Shown: positions 17,655 through 26,556, counted from the stretch's first letter. The stretch: 64,000 bases of DNA from Microlunatus capsulatus (GCF_017876495.1 NZ_JAGIOB010000001.1:1674001-1738000), one strand, 5' to 3'. Notes: generated by a model not told the origin, from the sequence alone. Translations and numbers: made by a program.

Positions 17655-19604
17655 GTGAAGCAGGTCCACACCCTCGACCGCGTCGTCATCCGGTTCGCCG
17701 GGGACTCCGGGAACGGGATGCAGCTGACCGGCGACCGGTTCACCGCCGACTCCGCCGTCTTCGGCAACGACATCTCGACGCTGCCGAACTTCCCGGCCGA
17801 GATCCGGGCGCCAGCCGGCACCCTGCCCGGCGTCTCCAGCTTCCAGCTGCACTTCGCCAACTACGACATCATGACCCCGGGCGACCGGCCGGACGTGCTC
17901 GTCGCCATGAACCCGGCGGCGCTCAAGGCCAACATCGCCGACCTGCCGCGCGGGGGCGTCGTCATCGCCGACACCGCGGACTTCACCAAGCGCAACCTGG
18001 CCAAGGTCGGCTACGCGGCGAACCCGCTCGAGGACGACAGCCTCGCCGACTTCCAGGTGCACGCGCTGGACCTGACGGGCATGACCGTCGAGGCCGTCAA
18101 GCCCTTCGGGCTGAGCCGCAAGGACGCCTCCCGGGCCAAGAACATGTTCGCGCTCGGCCTGCTGTCGTGGCTGTACCACCGCCCGACCGAGGGCACGCTG
18201 GCCTTCCTGACCCGCAAGTTCGCCAGCAAGCCGGACATCCGCGACGCCAACGTCACCGCCTTCAAGACCGGTTACGCCTTCGGCGAGACGACCGAGGTGT
18301 TCGCCGTCCGCTACGAGGTGGCCCCGGCCCCCATGCCGCCGGGCCGCTACCGCCAGATCAACGGCAACACCGCGCTGGCGCTGGGCCTGGTCACCGCCGC
18401 CCGCAAGGCCGACCTGCCGCTGTTCCTCGGCGCCTACCCGATCACCCCAGCCTCCGACGTGCTGCACGAGCTGAGCAAGCACAAGCGCTTCGGCGTCACC
18501 ACGTTCCAGGCCGAGGACGAGATCGCCGGCGTCGGCGCCGCGCTGGGCGCCAGCTTCGCCGGCCACCTCGGCGTCACGACGAGCTCGGGCCCCGGCATCG
18601 CGCTCAAGGCCGAGACGATCGGCCTGGCCGTGATGACCGAGCTGCCGCTCGTCGTCATCGACGTCCAGCGCGCCGGCCCCAGCACCGGGATGCCCACCAA
18701 GACCGAGCAGTCGGACCTGCTGCAGGTGATGTACGGCCGCAACGGCGAGGCGCCGGTGCCCGTGCTGGCCGCGCAGTCCCCGTCGGACTGCTTCGACACC
18801 GCCGTGGAGGCCGTTCGGATGGCGGTGAAGTACCGCACCCCGGTGATGCTGCTCTCCGACGGCTACATCGCCAACGGCGCCGAGCCCTGGCACGTGCCGG
18901 ACCTGTCGGCCATCGCGCCGATCGACCCGCAGTTCGCCACCGAGGCCAACGGCACCGACGCGAAGGGCGAGCCGGTCTTCCTGCCCTACCTCCGCGACCC
19001 GGAGACGCTGGCCCGGCCCTGGGCCGCGCCCGGCACCGACGGCCTGCAGCACCGGATCGGCGGCATCGAGAAGGCCAAGGACACCGGCGCGGTGTCCTAC
19101 GACCCGGCGAACCACGACGCGATGGTCCGCACCCGGCAGGCCAAGATCGACGGCATCGTCCGCGACATCCCGGACCTCGTCGTCGACGACCCGGCCGACG
19201 CCGAGGGCCGCACCGCGCGCGTCCTCGTGCTGGGCTGGGGCTCGACCTACGGCCCCGTCACCGCGGCCGTCCGCCGGGTCCGCAACGGCGGCCGGCTGGT
19301 CGCCCAGACCCACCTGCGCCACCTCAACCCGTTCCCGGGCAACCTCGGCGAGGTGCTGCGGAGCTACGACCGCGTCATCGTGCCCGAGATGAACCTCGGC
19401 CAGCTGGCCATGATGCTGCGGGCCAAGTACCTCGTCGACGTGCACAGCTACTCGCGCGTCCGCGGCCTGCCGATCTCGCTGAGCGAGCTGGCCCGCGACC
19501 TCGACGAGGAGATCGACGCCCTGGCGGGCGACCCGGACCGCGAGCCCTCCCCCGACCCGGCCGACGAGCTCACCACCCTCAGCACCGAAGGAGTCCCCGC
19601 GTGA
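17655..19604 (+). CDS. korA: 2-oxoacid:ferredoxin oxidoreductase, fused gamma-alpha subunit
   Basis: 649 residues. Residues 1 to about 190 are the gamma (catalytic, POR_N) domain ('RVVIRFAGDSGNGMQLTGDR', 'TLPNFPAEIRAPAGT', 'NPAALKANI'). The alpha domain follows with 'LPLFLGAYPITPASDVLHEL', 'TFQAEDEIAGVGAALGASFA', 'TTSSGPGIALKAETIGLA' and 'RAGPSTGMPTKTEQSDLL'. KorAB oxidatively decarboxylates 2-oxoglutarate (or a similar 2-oxoacid) to the acyl-CoA and reduces ferredoxin. It is an oxygen-tolerant TCA-cycle variant in mycobacteria. GTG 17655 is preceded by AGAAGGG. The stop overlaps the korB start. Confidence 0.94.
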   Translation: MKQVHTLDRVVIRFAGDSGNGMQLTGDRFTADSAVFGNDISTLPNFPAEIRAPAGTLPGVSSFQLHFANYDIMTPGDRPDVLVAMNPAALKANIADLPRGGVVIADTADFTKRNLAKVGYAANPLEDDSLADFQVHALDLTGMTVEAVKPFGLSRKDASRAKNMFALGLLSWLYHRPTEGTLAFLTRKFASKPDIRDANVTAFKTGYAFGETTEVFAVRYEVAPAPMPPGRYRQINGNTALALGLVTAARKADLPLFLGAYPITPASDVLHELSKHKRFGVTTFQAEDEIAGVGAALGASFAGHLGVTTSSGPGIALKAETIGLAVMTELPLVVIDVQRAGPSTGMPTKTEQSDLLQVMYGRNGEAPVPVLAAQSPSDCFDTAVEAVRMAVKYRTPVMLLSDGYIANGAEPWHVPDLSAIAPIDPQFATEANGTDAKGEPVFLPYLRDPETLARPWAAPGTDGLQHRIGGIEKAKDTGAVSYDPANHDAMVRTRQAKIDGIVRDIPDLVVDDPADAEGRTARVLVLGWGSTYGPVTAAVRRVRNGGRLVAQTHLRHLNPFPGNLGEVLRSYDRVIVPEMNLGQLAMMLRAKYLVDVHSYSRVRGLPISLSELARDLDEEIDALAGDPDREPSPDPADELTTLSTEGVPA

Positions 19605-20707
19605 CCACGCTCGACCGCCCCTCCACCGCTCCCGGCAGCACCCCGCGCTCCGGCATCGCCGGCGTCCCGCTGGCGCTGGAGCCGCTGACGCGCAAGGACT
19701 TCACCTCCGACCAGGAGGTCCGCTGGTGCCCCGGCTGCGGCGACTACGCCGTGCTCGCGGCCTTCCAGGGCTTCATGCCCGAGCTGGGCATCAAGAAGGA
19801 GAACACGATCATCGTGTCGGGCATCGGCTGCTCGTCGCGGTTCCCGTACTACGTCGACTCCTACGGCATGCACTCGATCCACGGCCGGGCGACGGCGATC
19901 GCCACCGGCGTGGCCACCGCCCGCGAGGACGCCGCCGTGTTCGTCATCACCGGTGACGGCGACGCGCTGTCGATCGGCGGCAACCACCTCATCCACATCC
20001 TGCGGCGCAACGTCAACGTGACGATCCTGCTGTTCAACAACCGGATCTACGGCCTGACTAAGGGCCAGTACTCCCCCACGTCCGAGATCGGCAAGGTCAC
20101 CAAGTCGACGCCGCTGGGCTCGCTCGACAACCCGTTCAACCCGGTCTCGCTGGCCCTGGGCGCCGAGGCCACCTTCGTGGCCCGGACCATCGACTCCGAC
20201 CGCAAGCACCTCACCTCGGTGCTGCGCGAGGCCGCCGCCCACCGCGGCACCTCGCTGGTGGAGATCTACCAGAACTGCCCGATCTTCAACGACAACGCCT
20301 TCGACGCGCTGAAGGACCCGAGCACGTCGGCCGACGCGATCATCCCGCTGGTGCACGGCGAGCCGATCCGCTTCGGCACCGACCTGCACCTGGGCGTCGT
20401 CCGCGACCCGGCAACGGGCGAGTTCAGCGTCGTCGAGGTCTCCGACGTGGGCGTCGAGGCCCTGGTGGTGCACGACGCGCACCTGCAGGACCCGTCGTAC
20501 GCGTTCGGGCTCTCCCGGCTGACCGACGCCGGGGTCCTGCACCGCGCGCCGATCGGCATCTTCCGCGACGTCGCGGCCCCGGCCTACGACGACCTCGCCC
20601 GCGAGCAGGTCGCCCTGGCCAGCGCCTCCGGCGGCGACGACGACGCCCTCCAGTCGCTGATCAACGGCGCCGACGCCTGGATGGTGGGCGGCGCACAGGA
20701 GGACTGA
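19601..20707 (+). CDS. korB: 2-oxoacid:ferredoxin oxidoreductase, beta (TPP-binding) subunit
   Basis: 368 residues. 'VRWCPGCGDYAVL' carries the conserved CxxC, 'VSGIGCSSRFPYYVDSYGMH' adds the next cluster Cys, and the Mg-TPP motif is 'GDGDALSIGGNHLIH' followed by 'LLFNNRIYGLTKGQ'. These are the usual features of the beta subunit with one 4Fe-4S cluster. GTG 19601 overlaps the korA stop, with GAAGGAG 7 bases upstream inside korA. The reduced ferredoxin it makes needs an acceptor. The divergent NuoB/C/I-like proteins are the obvious local candidates, which is inference from neighbourhood. Confidence 0.94.
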   Translation: MTTLDRPSTAPGSTPRSGIAGVPLALEPLTRKDFTSDQEVRWCPGCGDYAVLAAFQGFMPELGIKKENTIIVSGIGCSSRFPYYVDSYGMHSIHGRATAIATGVATAREDAAVFVITGDGDALSIGGNHLIHILRRNVNVTILLFNNRIYGLTKGQYSPTSEIGKVTKSTPLGSLDNPFNPVSLALGAEATFVARTIDSDRKHLTSVLREAAAHRGTSLVEIYQNCPIFNDNAFDALKDPSTSADAIIPLVHGEPIRFGTDLHLGVVRDPATGEFSVVEVSDVGVEALVVHDAHLQDPSYAFGLSRLTDAGVLHRAPIGIFRDVAAPAYDDLAREQVALASASGGDDDALQSLINGADAWMVGGAQED

Positions 20708-20718
20708 CCGACCCGTGC

Positions 20719-20753
20719 CCTGAGCCTGTCGAAGGGCCTTCGACAGGCTCAGG
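20719..20753. repeat. Inverted pair of the CCTTCGACAGGCTCAGG repeat; probable bidirectional terminator
   Basis: Arms 20719-20735 and 20737-20753 are the same head-to-head pair as at 2125-2159. It again lies between convergent genes (korB and the lipoprotein). Confidence 0.8.
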
Positions 20754-20768
20754 TAGCGGGGGCGGGGC

Positions 20769-21902
20769 TCAGGGCAGCGTCAGCAGGAAGCCGTCGGCGC
20801 GGATCCCGGTGCCATCGTCGCCGCCGAAGGCGAACAGCCACCGGCCGCCCCCCGCGGACCCCATCGCCTGCCGCTCGTCCGCCGCGGGCAGCGCCGGCAC
20901 CGTGGTCCAGCGCAGGGTCTCGGGATCGAGCAGGTGGCGCCAGAGACCGACGCGACCGCCCACGACCTCTCCCTCGGTCTCGGCCCCACGTCCCCGCGGC
21001 GGCTCCGGGACGGCCGAGACCGTGCCGGTCGCCGGGTCGACGACCTGCCCGTTCCCCGAGGGGTAGGGCGTCGGGCCGCCCATGCCGTCGTAGGAGTAGC
21101 TCGGGAAGACCCACCGGTCCCCCACCGCCACCGCGCCGCCCTCGGCGTCGACCCGCTCCTCGCGCGCCGTCCAGCGGGTGAGGCCCGCGTCCAGGGTGGC
21201 CACCCGTCGACGCCGGTCCGACCCGCTGCGCGGCACCCCCGACAGCACCAGCCGCTCCCCGTCCCAGGCGGCGGCCCGCCCCGTCAGCGGCCCGAGGGGG
21301 TCCGCCGGCAGCGGCCGCCAGCGCGAGGCCCCGGGGTCGAGCACCAGGTCGGGGCCGGCCGGCTCCTCGTACGGGGTGCTGACCACCACCAGCCGCTCCC
21401 CCACGACGACGGGGTCGCCGTGCTCCCCGGCCGGGACCGGCAGCTCCGACCAGCGGTCCTGCGCGGCGTCCCAGGCCAGCAGCACCCCCGGCGCGTCCTC
21501 CTCGCTGACGTCGGTGCTGCGGACGTAGAGGGTGCTGCCGCCGACGGCGGTGGCGGAGCCGCTCACACCCACCGGCGCCGGCGCGATCGGCGCCCAGACC
21601 CCGGTGGCCGGGTCGAAGGCGGCGCCGTCGCGGAGGTCCGGCGTGCGGGGCCGCAGGCAGGCGGCGGCCGGCGGGCAGGGCCGGTCCTCCCGTCCGCCCA
21701 CGACGACGAAGCGGTCACCCACCCAGGCCGTCGCCGGGTCGTGCCGAGCGCTCAGCGGGCCGGCCGGCACGGCCACCCACGACCCGACCCGGTCGCCCGG
21801 CGTCGCAGGCGTCGCCGGGGCGCCGCAGCCGGCCAGCGCGCCGCCGCCGGCGACGAGCAGCAGCGCCGCCAGCCCCAGCCCGCTCCTGCCCCGTCGCCGC
21901 AC
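20769..21902 (-). CDS. Lipoprotein with kelch-like beta-propeller repeats
   Basis: 377 residues from GTG 21900-21902. This start gives a complete lipoprotein signal: 'MRRRGRSGLGLA', a hydrophobic stretch and lipobox 'GGALAGC', with the acylated Cys at about residue 26. An alternative GTG at 21944 lies 14 codons upstream. The mature part repeats blocks of about 45-50 residues ending in GDRFVVVGG, GSTLYVRS, GERLVVVS, GERLVLSG and GDRWVFPS, the pattern of a six- or seven-bladed kelch-type propeller. The last blade is 'WLFAFGGDDGTG'. It would be anchored outside the membrane. The ligand is unknown. It lies downstream of the ABC-F gene on the same strand. Confidence 0.85.
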   Translation of the reverse strand: MRRRGRSGLGLAALLLVAGGGALAGCGAPATPATPGDRVGSWVAVPAGPLSARHDPATAWVGDRFVVVGGREDRPCPPAAACLRPRTPDLRDGAAFDPATGVWAPIAPAPVGVSGSATAVGGSTLYVRSTDVSEEDAPGVLLAWDAAQDRWSELPVPAGEHGDPVVVGERLVVVSTPYEEPAGPDLVLDPGASRWRPLPADPLGPLTGRAAAWDGERLVLSGVPRSGSDRRRRVATLDAGLTRWTAREERVDAEGGAVAVGDRWVFPSYSYDGMGGPTPYPSGNGQVVDPATGTVSAVPEPPRGRGAETEGEVVGGRVGLWRHLLDPETLRWTTVPALPAADERQAMGSAGGGRWLFAFGGDDGTGIRADGFLLTLP

Positions 21903-21970
21903 GGCCTCAGCCTGCCAGCGCGGGGCCGGTCCGGACAGAGCCACGAGGTCACGGTTGAGGGGTCGAGACC

Positions 21971-23608
21971 TCAGGCGACGGTGACCCGCCCGGCCTCGAC
22001 CGACCAGCTCTGGTCGAGGTCGACGTTGCCCAGCAGGCGCCGGTCGTGGCTGACCAGCAGCAGGGCGCCGTCGTAGGAGGCGAGCGCCTGCTCCAGCTGC
22101 TCGATGGCGGGCAGGTCGAGGTGGTTCGTCGGCTCGTCGAGGACCAGCAGGTTGACCCCGCGGGCCTGCAGCAGGGCCATCGCCGCCCGCGTCCGCTCCC
22201 CCGGGGAGAGCCGGCCGACCAGCCGGGTGACCTGGTCGGCCCTGAGGCCGAACTTGGCCAGCAGGGTGCGGACCGCACCGGCGTCCATCGCGGGCACGAC
22301 GGCCTCGAACGCGTCGCCCAGCGGCAGGTCCTCGGCCAGCCCGGTGCGGGCCTGGTCGATCTCGCCGACGGCGACCGACGCGCCCAGCGATGCGCGGCCC
22401 TCGTCGGGCTGGAGCCGGCCCAGCAGCAGCTCCAGCAGTGTCGTCTTGCCCGCCCCGTTGGGCCCGGTGATGCCGATCCGGTCCCGCGCGTCCACCTGCA
22501 GCGAGACGGGGCCGAGGGTGAAGCCGCCGCGCCGCAGCACCGCGCCGTCGAGCACGGCGACGACCGCGCTGGAGCGGGGGGCGGCGCCGACGCTGAACTG
22601 CAGCGCCCACTCCTTGCGCGGCTCCTCGACCTCCTCCAGCCGGGCGATCCGGGACTCCATCTGGCGGACCTTCTGGCCCTGCTTCTCGGCCGACTCCTGG
22701 CTGGCCTTGCGCCGGATCTTGTCGTTGTCCGGGTTCTTCTTGATGGCGTTCCGCACGCCCTGGGAGCTCCACTCGCGCTGGGTGCGCATCCGCGAGACGA
22801 GGTCGGCCTTCTTGTCGGCGAACTCCTCGTAGGCCTCGCGGGCGTGCCGACGGGCCACCGCGCGCTCGGCGAGGAAGGCGTCGTAGCCGCCGTCGTGGAC
22901 GGCGACCTGGTGCTGGGCGAGGTCCAGCTCGACGACCCGGGTGACGACCCGGGCGAGGAACTCGCGGTCGTGGCTGACCAGCACGACCCCGGCGCGCAGC
23001 CCGCGGACGAACGTCTCCAGGGTCTCCAGCCCGGCCAGGTCGAGGTCGTTGGTGGGCTCGTCCAGCAGCACGAGGTCGAAGCGGCTGAGCAGCAGCGCGG
23101 CCAGCCCCGCGCGGGCGGCCTGGCCCCCGGAGAGGCTGGTCATCGCCGCCCCCGGGTCGGCGTCCAGGCCCAGGTCGGCCAGCACGGCCGGGATGCGGTC
23201 CTCGAGGTCGGCCGCGCCGGTGGCCAGCCAGCGGTCCAGGGCGACGGCGTACGCGTCGTCGGCGCCGGGCACGTCCGAGCCGAGCGCGGCGGCGGTCGCC
23301 TCCATCGTGGCCGTCGCCTCGGCGGCCCCGGTGCGGCGGGCGAGGTAGCCGGCGACGGTCTCGCCCGGCACCCGCTCGTGCTCCTGGGGCAGCCAGCCGA
23401 CGAAGGCGTCGGGCGGGGCGGTGCTCACGGTGCCGGCCAGCGGCCCGAGCTCACCGGACAGCAGCCGGAGCAGCGTCGACTTGCCGGCCCCGTTCGCCCC
23501 GACCACCCCGACGACGTCGCCCGGGCCGACGCTGAGGTCGAGACCCTCGAACAGGGTCTGGTGCGCGTACCCGCCCGCCAGGCCCTTGGCCACCAGAGTT
23601 GCGCTCAC
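21971..23608 (-). CDS. ABC-F family ATP-binding protein
   Basis: 545 residues with two ABC domains and no membrane segments. Domain 1: Walker A 'GANGAGKSTLLR', signature 'LSGGQAARAGLAA', Walker B 'LVLLDEPTNDLD'. Domain 2: Walker A 'GPNGAGKTTLLE', signature 'LSPGERTRAAMA', Walker B 'LLVLDEPTNHLD'. The long basic linker (about 245-325, containing 'RTQREWSSQGVRNAIKK') is the P-site-tRNA interaction motif region of ABC-F proteins, which act on the ribosome. Subfamilies include translation factors and antibiotic-protection proteins. Which one this is cannot be settled by eye. GTG start 6 bases after a TACGAT box, so probably leaderless. Confidence 0.93.
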   Translation of the reverse strand: MSATLVAKGLAGGYAHQTLFEGLDLSVGPGDVVGVVGANGAGKSTLLRLLSGELGPLAGTVSTAPPDAFVGWLPQEHERVPGETVAGYLARRTGAAEATATMEATAAALGSDVPGADDAYAVALDRWLATGAADLEDRIPAVLADLGLDADPGAAMTSLSGGQAARAGLAALLLSRFDLVLLDEPTNDLDLAGLETLETFVRGLRAGVVLVSHDREFLARVVTRVVELDLAQHQVAVHDGGYDAFLAERAVARRHAREAYEEFADKKADLVSRMRTQREWSSQGVRNAIKKNPDNDKIRRKASQESAEKQGQKVRQMESRIARLEEVEEPRKEWALQFSVGAAPRSSAVVAVLDGAVLRRGGFTLGPVSLQVDARDRIGITGPNGAGKTTLLELLLGRLQPDEGRASLGASVAVGEIDQARTGLAEDLPLGDAFEAVVPAMDAGAVRTLLAKFGLRADQVTRLVGRLSPGERTRAAMALLQARGVNLLVLDEPTNHLDLPAIEQLEQALASYDGALLLVSHDRRLLGNVDLDQSWSVEAGRVTVA

Positions 23609-23614
23609 CGGCCC

Positions 23615-23620
23615 ATCGTA
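23615..23620 (-). promoter_or_regulatory. -10 box (TACGAT) of a leaderless promoter for the ABC-F gene
   Basis: On the minus strand TACGAT lies 6 bases before GTG 23608. Confidence 0.5.
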
Positions 23621-23713
23621 GGGACGCGGGCCCCGACCGCCGCACGCTTTCCCCAGCACCCCAGCAGGTGGGCCCCGCCCGGGGCCGCGGGCGGGGTGCG
23701 CGAGACTGAGCGG

Positions 23714-24895
23714 ATGCCGGAGAACTCCCTGCCCGCCTCCCTGCCCTGGATCGAGCGGCTCGTCGCGATCGACACGACCAGCCGGAACTCCAACCTCGAG
23801 CTGATCGAGGTGCTGGAGGAGGAGATGACCCGGCTGGGGCTGAGCCCGGAGCGGATCCCCGACGCCACGGGCACCAAGGCCAACCTCGTGCTGACCCTGC
23901 CGGCGTCCGACGGAAGCACCGGGGGCGGGGTCGTGCTGTCCGGGCACACCGACGTCGTGCCCGTCGACGGCCAGACCTGGAGCAGCGACCCCTTCACCCC
24001 GGAGGTCCGCGACGGCCGGCTCTACGGCCGCGGCACCGCCGACATGAAGTCCTTCATCGGCGTGGTCATGCACCAGCTGCCCGAGCTGGCGGCCGCCTCC
24101 CTCGCCGAGCCGGTGCACCTGGCCTTCTCCTACGACGAGGAGGTCGGCTGCCTCGGCGGCGCCCAGATCGCCGCCGCCCTCGGCGCCCGTCCCGAGCCGC
24201 CCCGGGTCTGCATCGTCGGGGAGCCCTCGAGCATGCGCGTGATCGCCGGCCACAAGTCCAGCAACCTCGTCGAGCTGGTCTTCCACGGCCGCTCCGCCCA
24301 CTCCTCGCTGACCCCGCAGGGCGTCAACGCCATCGAGTACGCCGCCCGGGCCGTCACCGCGGTCCGCGACCTGGCCGACCGCCGCCGCGCCGAGGGCCCC
24401 TTCGACGAGGCCTACGTCGTGCCCTTCACCACCGCCGGCGTGAACGTCGTGAGCGGCGGGATCGCCACCAACACCGTGCCCGAGCTGTGCACCGTCCGCT
24501 ACGAGTTCCGCACCGTCGCCGAGGACGACCCGGCCGCCGTGATCGAGGAGATCACCGCCGTGGCCCGCGGGCTGGAGGCCGAGATGCGGGCCGAGCACCC
24601 GTCCGCGTCGGTCGACGTGCGCGTGATGGCCCAGGTGCCGAGCCTGGACTCCAGCCCCGACGGCCCCGCCGCCCGGCTGGCCGTCGAGCTGGGCGGCACC
24701 CCGTCCGGCGACAAGGTCACCTACGGCACCGAGGCCGGGCAGTTCGCGGACGCGGGCATCGACGCCGTCGTCTGCGGTCCCGGCGACATCGCCCAGGCCC
24801 ACGCGGCTGATGAGTACATCGAGCTGGACCAGGTGGTGGCGTGCGAGCAGCTCGTCGCGACCCTGGTGGACCGGCTGACCCGCACCGACGGCTGA
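23714..24895 (+). CDS. argE: Acetylornithine deacetylase / M20 family metallo-deacylase
   Basis: 393 residues. The M20 di-zinc motifs are complete: 'VVLSGHTDVVPVDGQTWSSD' with the first His and Asp, 'GRGTADMKSFIG' with the bridging Asp, 'FSYDEEVGCLGG' with the catalytic and metal Glu pair, 'GEPSSMRVIAGHKS', and the terminal His in 'AQAHAADEYIEL'. The whole sequence follows the ArgE pattern, so N-acetylornithine deacetylation is likely. Another N-acyl amino acid is possible, since no other arg gene is near. ATG 23714. The stop is 8 bases before the transporter ATG, so the two form an operon, and the transporter may import its substrate. Confidence 0.85.
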   Translation: MPENSLPASLPWIERLVAIDTTSRNSNLELIEVLEEEMTRLGLSPERIPDATGTKANLVLTLPASDGSTGGGVVLSGHTDVVPVDGQTWSSDPFTPEVRDGRLYGRGTADMKSFIGVVMHQLPELAAASLAEPVHLAFSYDEEVGCLGGAQIAAALGARPEPPRVCIVGEPSSMRVIAGHKSSNLVELVFHGRSAHSSLTPQGVNAIEYAARAVTAVRDLADRRRAEGPFDEAYVVPFTTAGVNVVSGGIATNTVPELCTVRYEFRTVAEDDPAAVIEEITAVARGLEAEMRAEHPSASVDVRVMAQVPSLDSSPDGPAARLAVELGGTPSGDKVTYGTEAGQFADAGIDAVVCGPGDIAQAHAADEYIELDQVVACEQLVATLVDRLTRTDG

Positions 24896-24903
24896 GGAGC
24901 CCC

Positions 24904-26184
24904 ATGAGCCAGACCGCCACCACGCTGACCCCGCAGCAGCGCAGCACCACCCGCCGGGCCGTCGTCGCCTCCTCCATGGGGAACGCCCTGGAGTGGTTCG
25001 ACATCATCGTCTACGCCTCGTTCGCCGTCGTGATCAGCCGGCTGTTCTTCCCCGAGGCGGGCGGCGTGACCGGGCTGCTGTTCACCTTCGGCGCCTTCGC
25101 GACGTCCTACCTGATCCGGCCCCTCGGCGCCCTCGTGCTGGGCTCCTACGCCGACCGGTCGGGCCGCAAGGCCGCGCTGACGCTGACCATCGCGATCATG
25201 ACCGTCGGCACCGCGATCATGGCCTTCGCCCCGACGGCCGCGACGATCGGCGCCGGCGCCGGGCTGGTCATCCTGCTCTCCCGGCTGCTGCAGGGCTTCT
25301 CGGCCGGCGGCGAGTTCGGCACCGCCACCACCTTCCTGGTGGAGAACGCGCCCCACCGCAAGGCGTTCTACGCGTCCTGGCAGGTGGCCACCCAGGGGCT
25401 GGCCATGCTGCTGGCGTCGTCGTTCGGCTTCGGGCTCAACTACTTCCTCACCACCGCCCAGCTCGACGCCTGGGGCTGGCGGATCCCGTTCCTCTTCGGC
25501 CTGCTGGTGGGCCCGGTCGGGCTCTACATCCGGCTCAAGATGGACGAGACGCCGGAGTTCGCGGCCAGCGAGAAAGTGACGTCGCCGGTGGTGCGCACCC
25601 TCGTCGACCACACCGGCCGGGTGCTGAGCGCCGCGGCCGCCGTCGGGCTGGCCTCCATCTCGGTCTACCTCATCCTCTACATGCCGACCTTCGCGGTGAG
25701 CAACCTCGAGCTGCCCCGCTACGCCGGGTTCCTCGGCGGCATCATCAGCGGCCTCGTCAGCTTCGTCGGCGTGCCGTTCGTCGGACGGCTGGCCGACCGG
25801 GTGGGCCCGCTGCGGATCATGCTGCCCGCCGCGCTCGTCTCGCTGGTGCTGGCGCTGCCGCTGTTCCTCGTCCTGGTGGCCAACCCCTCGGTGCTGGTGC
25901 TCACCCTGGTCCAGGTGGTGCTGGGGATCCAGATGGCCTTCTACTTCGGGCCGCTGCCGGCGCTGCTGTCCTTCATGTACCCGACGGCGATCCGGACGAC
26001 GGGGCTGTCGATCTCCTACAACCTGGGCGTCACCCTGTTCGGCGGGTTCGCCCCGATCGTGCTCACCTGGCTGATCAGCGCCAGCGGCAGCCTGCTGTCG
26101 CCCAGCTACTACTTCATGGCCGTCGCGGTGGTGTCGATCCTCGGCCTGCTCGTCATCCGCAGCCGGGGCTACGTCACCCGCTGA
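24904..26184 (+). CDS. MFS transporter, metabolite:H+ symporter (MHS) family
   Basis: 426 residues with about 12 predicted membrane helices. MHS landmarks are 'MGNALEWFDIIVYASFAVVI' in helix 1, the MFS motif 'GSYADRSGRKAALTLTI' in loop 2-3 and 'LLQGFSAGGEFGTATTFLVE' in helix 4. Known members carry citrate, alpha-ketoglutarate, proline/betaine or shikimate with protons. The substrate cannot be told here. The ATG has GAGGAGC upstream, overlapping the end of the M20 deacylase gene, and is followed by a hairpin. Confidence 0.92.
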   Translation: MSQTATTLTPQQRSTTRRAVVASSMGNALEWFDIIVYASFAVVISRLFFPEAGGVTGLLFTFGAFATSYLIRPLGALVLGSYADRSGRKAALTLTIAIMTVGTAIMAFAPTAATIGAGAGLVILLSRLLQGFSAGGEFGTATTFLVENAPHRKAFYASWQVATQGLAMLLASSFGFGLNYFLTTAQLDAWGWRIPFLFGLLVGPVGLYIRLKMDETPEFAASEKVTSPVVRTLVDHTGRVLSAAAAVGLASISVYLILYMPTFAVSNLELPRYAGFLGGIISGLVSFVGVPFVGRLADRVGPLRIMLPAALVSLVLALPLFLVLVANPSVLVLTLVQVVLGIQMAFYFGPLPALLSFMYPTAIRTTGLSISYNLGVTLFGGFAPIVLTWLISASGSLLSPSYYFMAVAVVSILGLLVIRSRGYVTR

Positions 26185-26195
26185 GGCCGGCGGAC

Positions 26196-26213
26196 CCGGC
26201 GACAGGTCGCCGG
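26196..26213 (+). terminator. Hairpin terminator after the MHS transporter gene
   Basis: CCGGCGAC and GTCGCCGG form a perfect 8-base stem, 12 bases after the stop codon. Confidence 0.55.
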
Positions 26214-26223
26214 CAGGGCTTCC

Positions 26224-26229
26224 TACGCT
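26224..26229 (+). promoter_or_regulatory. -10 box (TACGCT) of a leaderless promoter
   Basis: TACGCT lies 7 bases before the ATG at 26237. Confidence 0.5.
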
Positions 26230-26236
26230 GGGACCC

Positions 26237-26476
26237 ATGGCTGGAGAGCAGCAGGACGTGGACGGCCGCGACGACCCGGCGCTGGCGCAGGCCGCCGCCC
26301 GGCGCAGCAGCGGGATCGCCCGGGAGCAGGACGCCGACGACGCGGGTCACCCGGCCTCGTCCGGCTCCTCCCCGGCCCCGGTGCCGGAGGGCACCGCCGC
26401 CGGCAACCCCGTCGCGGGCCGCGAGGTCGACCCCGGCGCGGCGGCCGCGGCGGTGGAGGCCAGCTCCGAGGAGTAG
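26237..26476 (+). CDS. Small disordered acidic protein, hypothetical (first of a pair)
   Basis: 79 residues rich in Ala, Asp, Glu, Gly and Pro, with no hydrophobic segment and hence probably disordered and cytoplasmic. The segment 'PEGTAAGNPVAGREVDPGAA' resembles 'LDGTADGNPVAGLEMSEDDA' of the next gene, so the two look like diverged tandem copies. A leaderless-type -10 box precedes the ATG, which supports it being a real gene. I recognise no family. Confidence 0.65.
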   Translation: MAGEQQDVDGRDDPALAQAAARRSSGIAREQDADDAGHPASSGSSPAPVPEGTAAGNPVAGREVDPGAAAAAVEASSEE

Positions 26477-26497
26477 GACCCGGTCAGGGCCGCCGTC

Positions 26498-26529
26498 GCA
26501 CGATGACGGCTGCGCACGATGACGGCTGC
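26498..26529. repeat. Perfect tandem duplication of a 16-base unit
   Basis: GCACGATGACGGCTGC occurs twice back to back in the short gap between the two small genes. It may be recent slippage in the upstream region of the second gene. Confidence 0.7.
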
Positions 26530-26544
26530 GGCGGCACCGGCACG

Positions 26545-26550
26545 TAGGGT
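26545..26550 (+). promoter_or_regulatory. -10 box (TAGGGT) of a leaderless promoter
   Basis: TAGGGT lies 6 bases before the ATG at 26557. Confidence 0.5.
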
Positions 26551-26556
26551 CGGGCC

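Noticed and set aside
17192-19600. Long plus-strand frame fused in front of korB
   Set aside because: The first 800 codons are a shadow of korA and the divergent gap. korB starts at GTG 19601 with a ribosome site.
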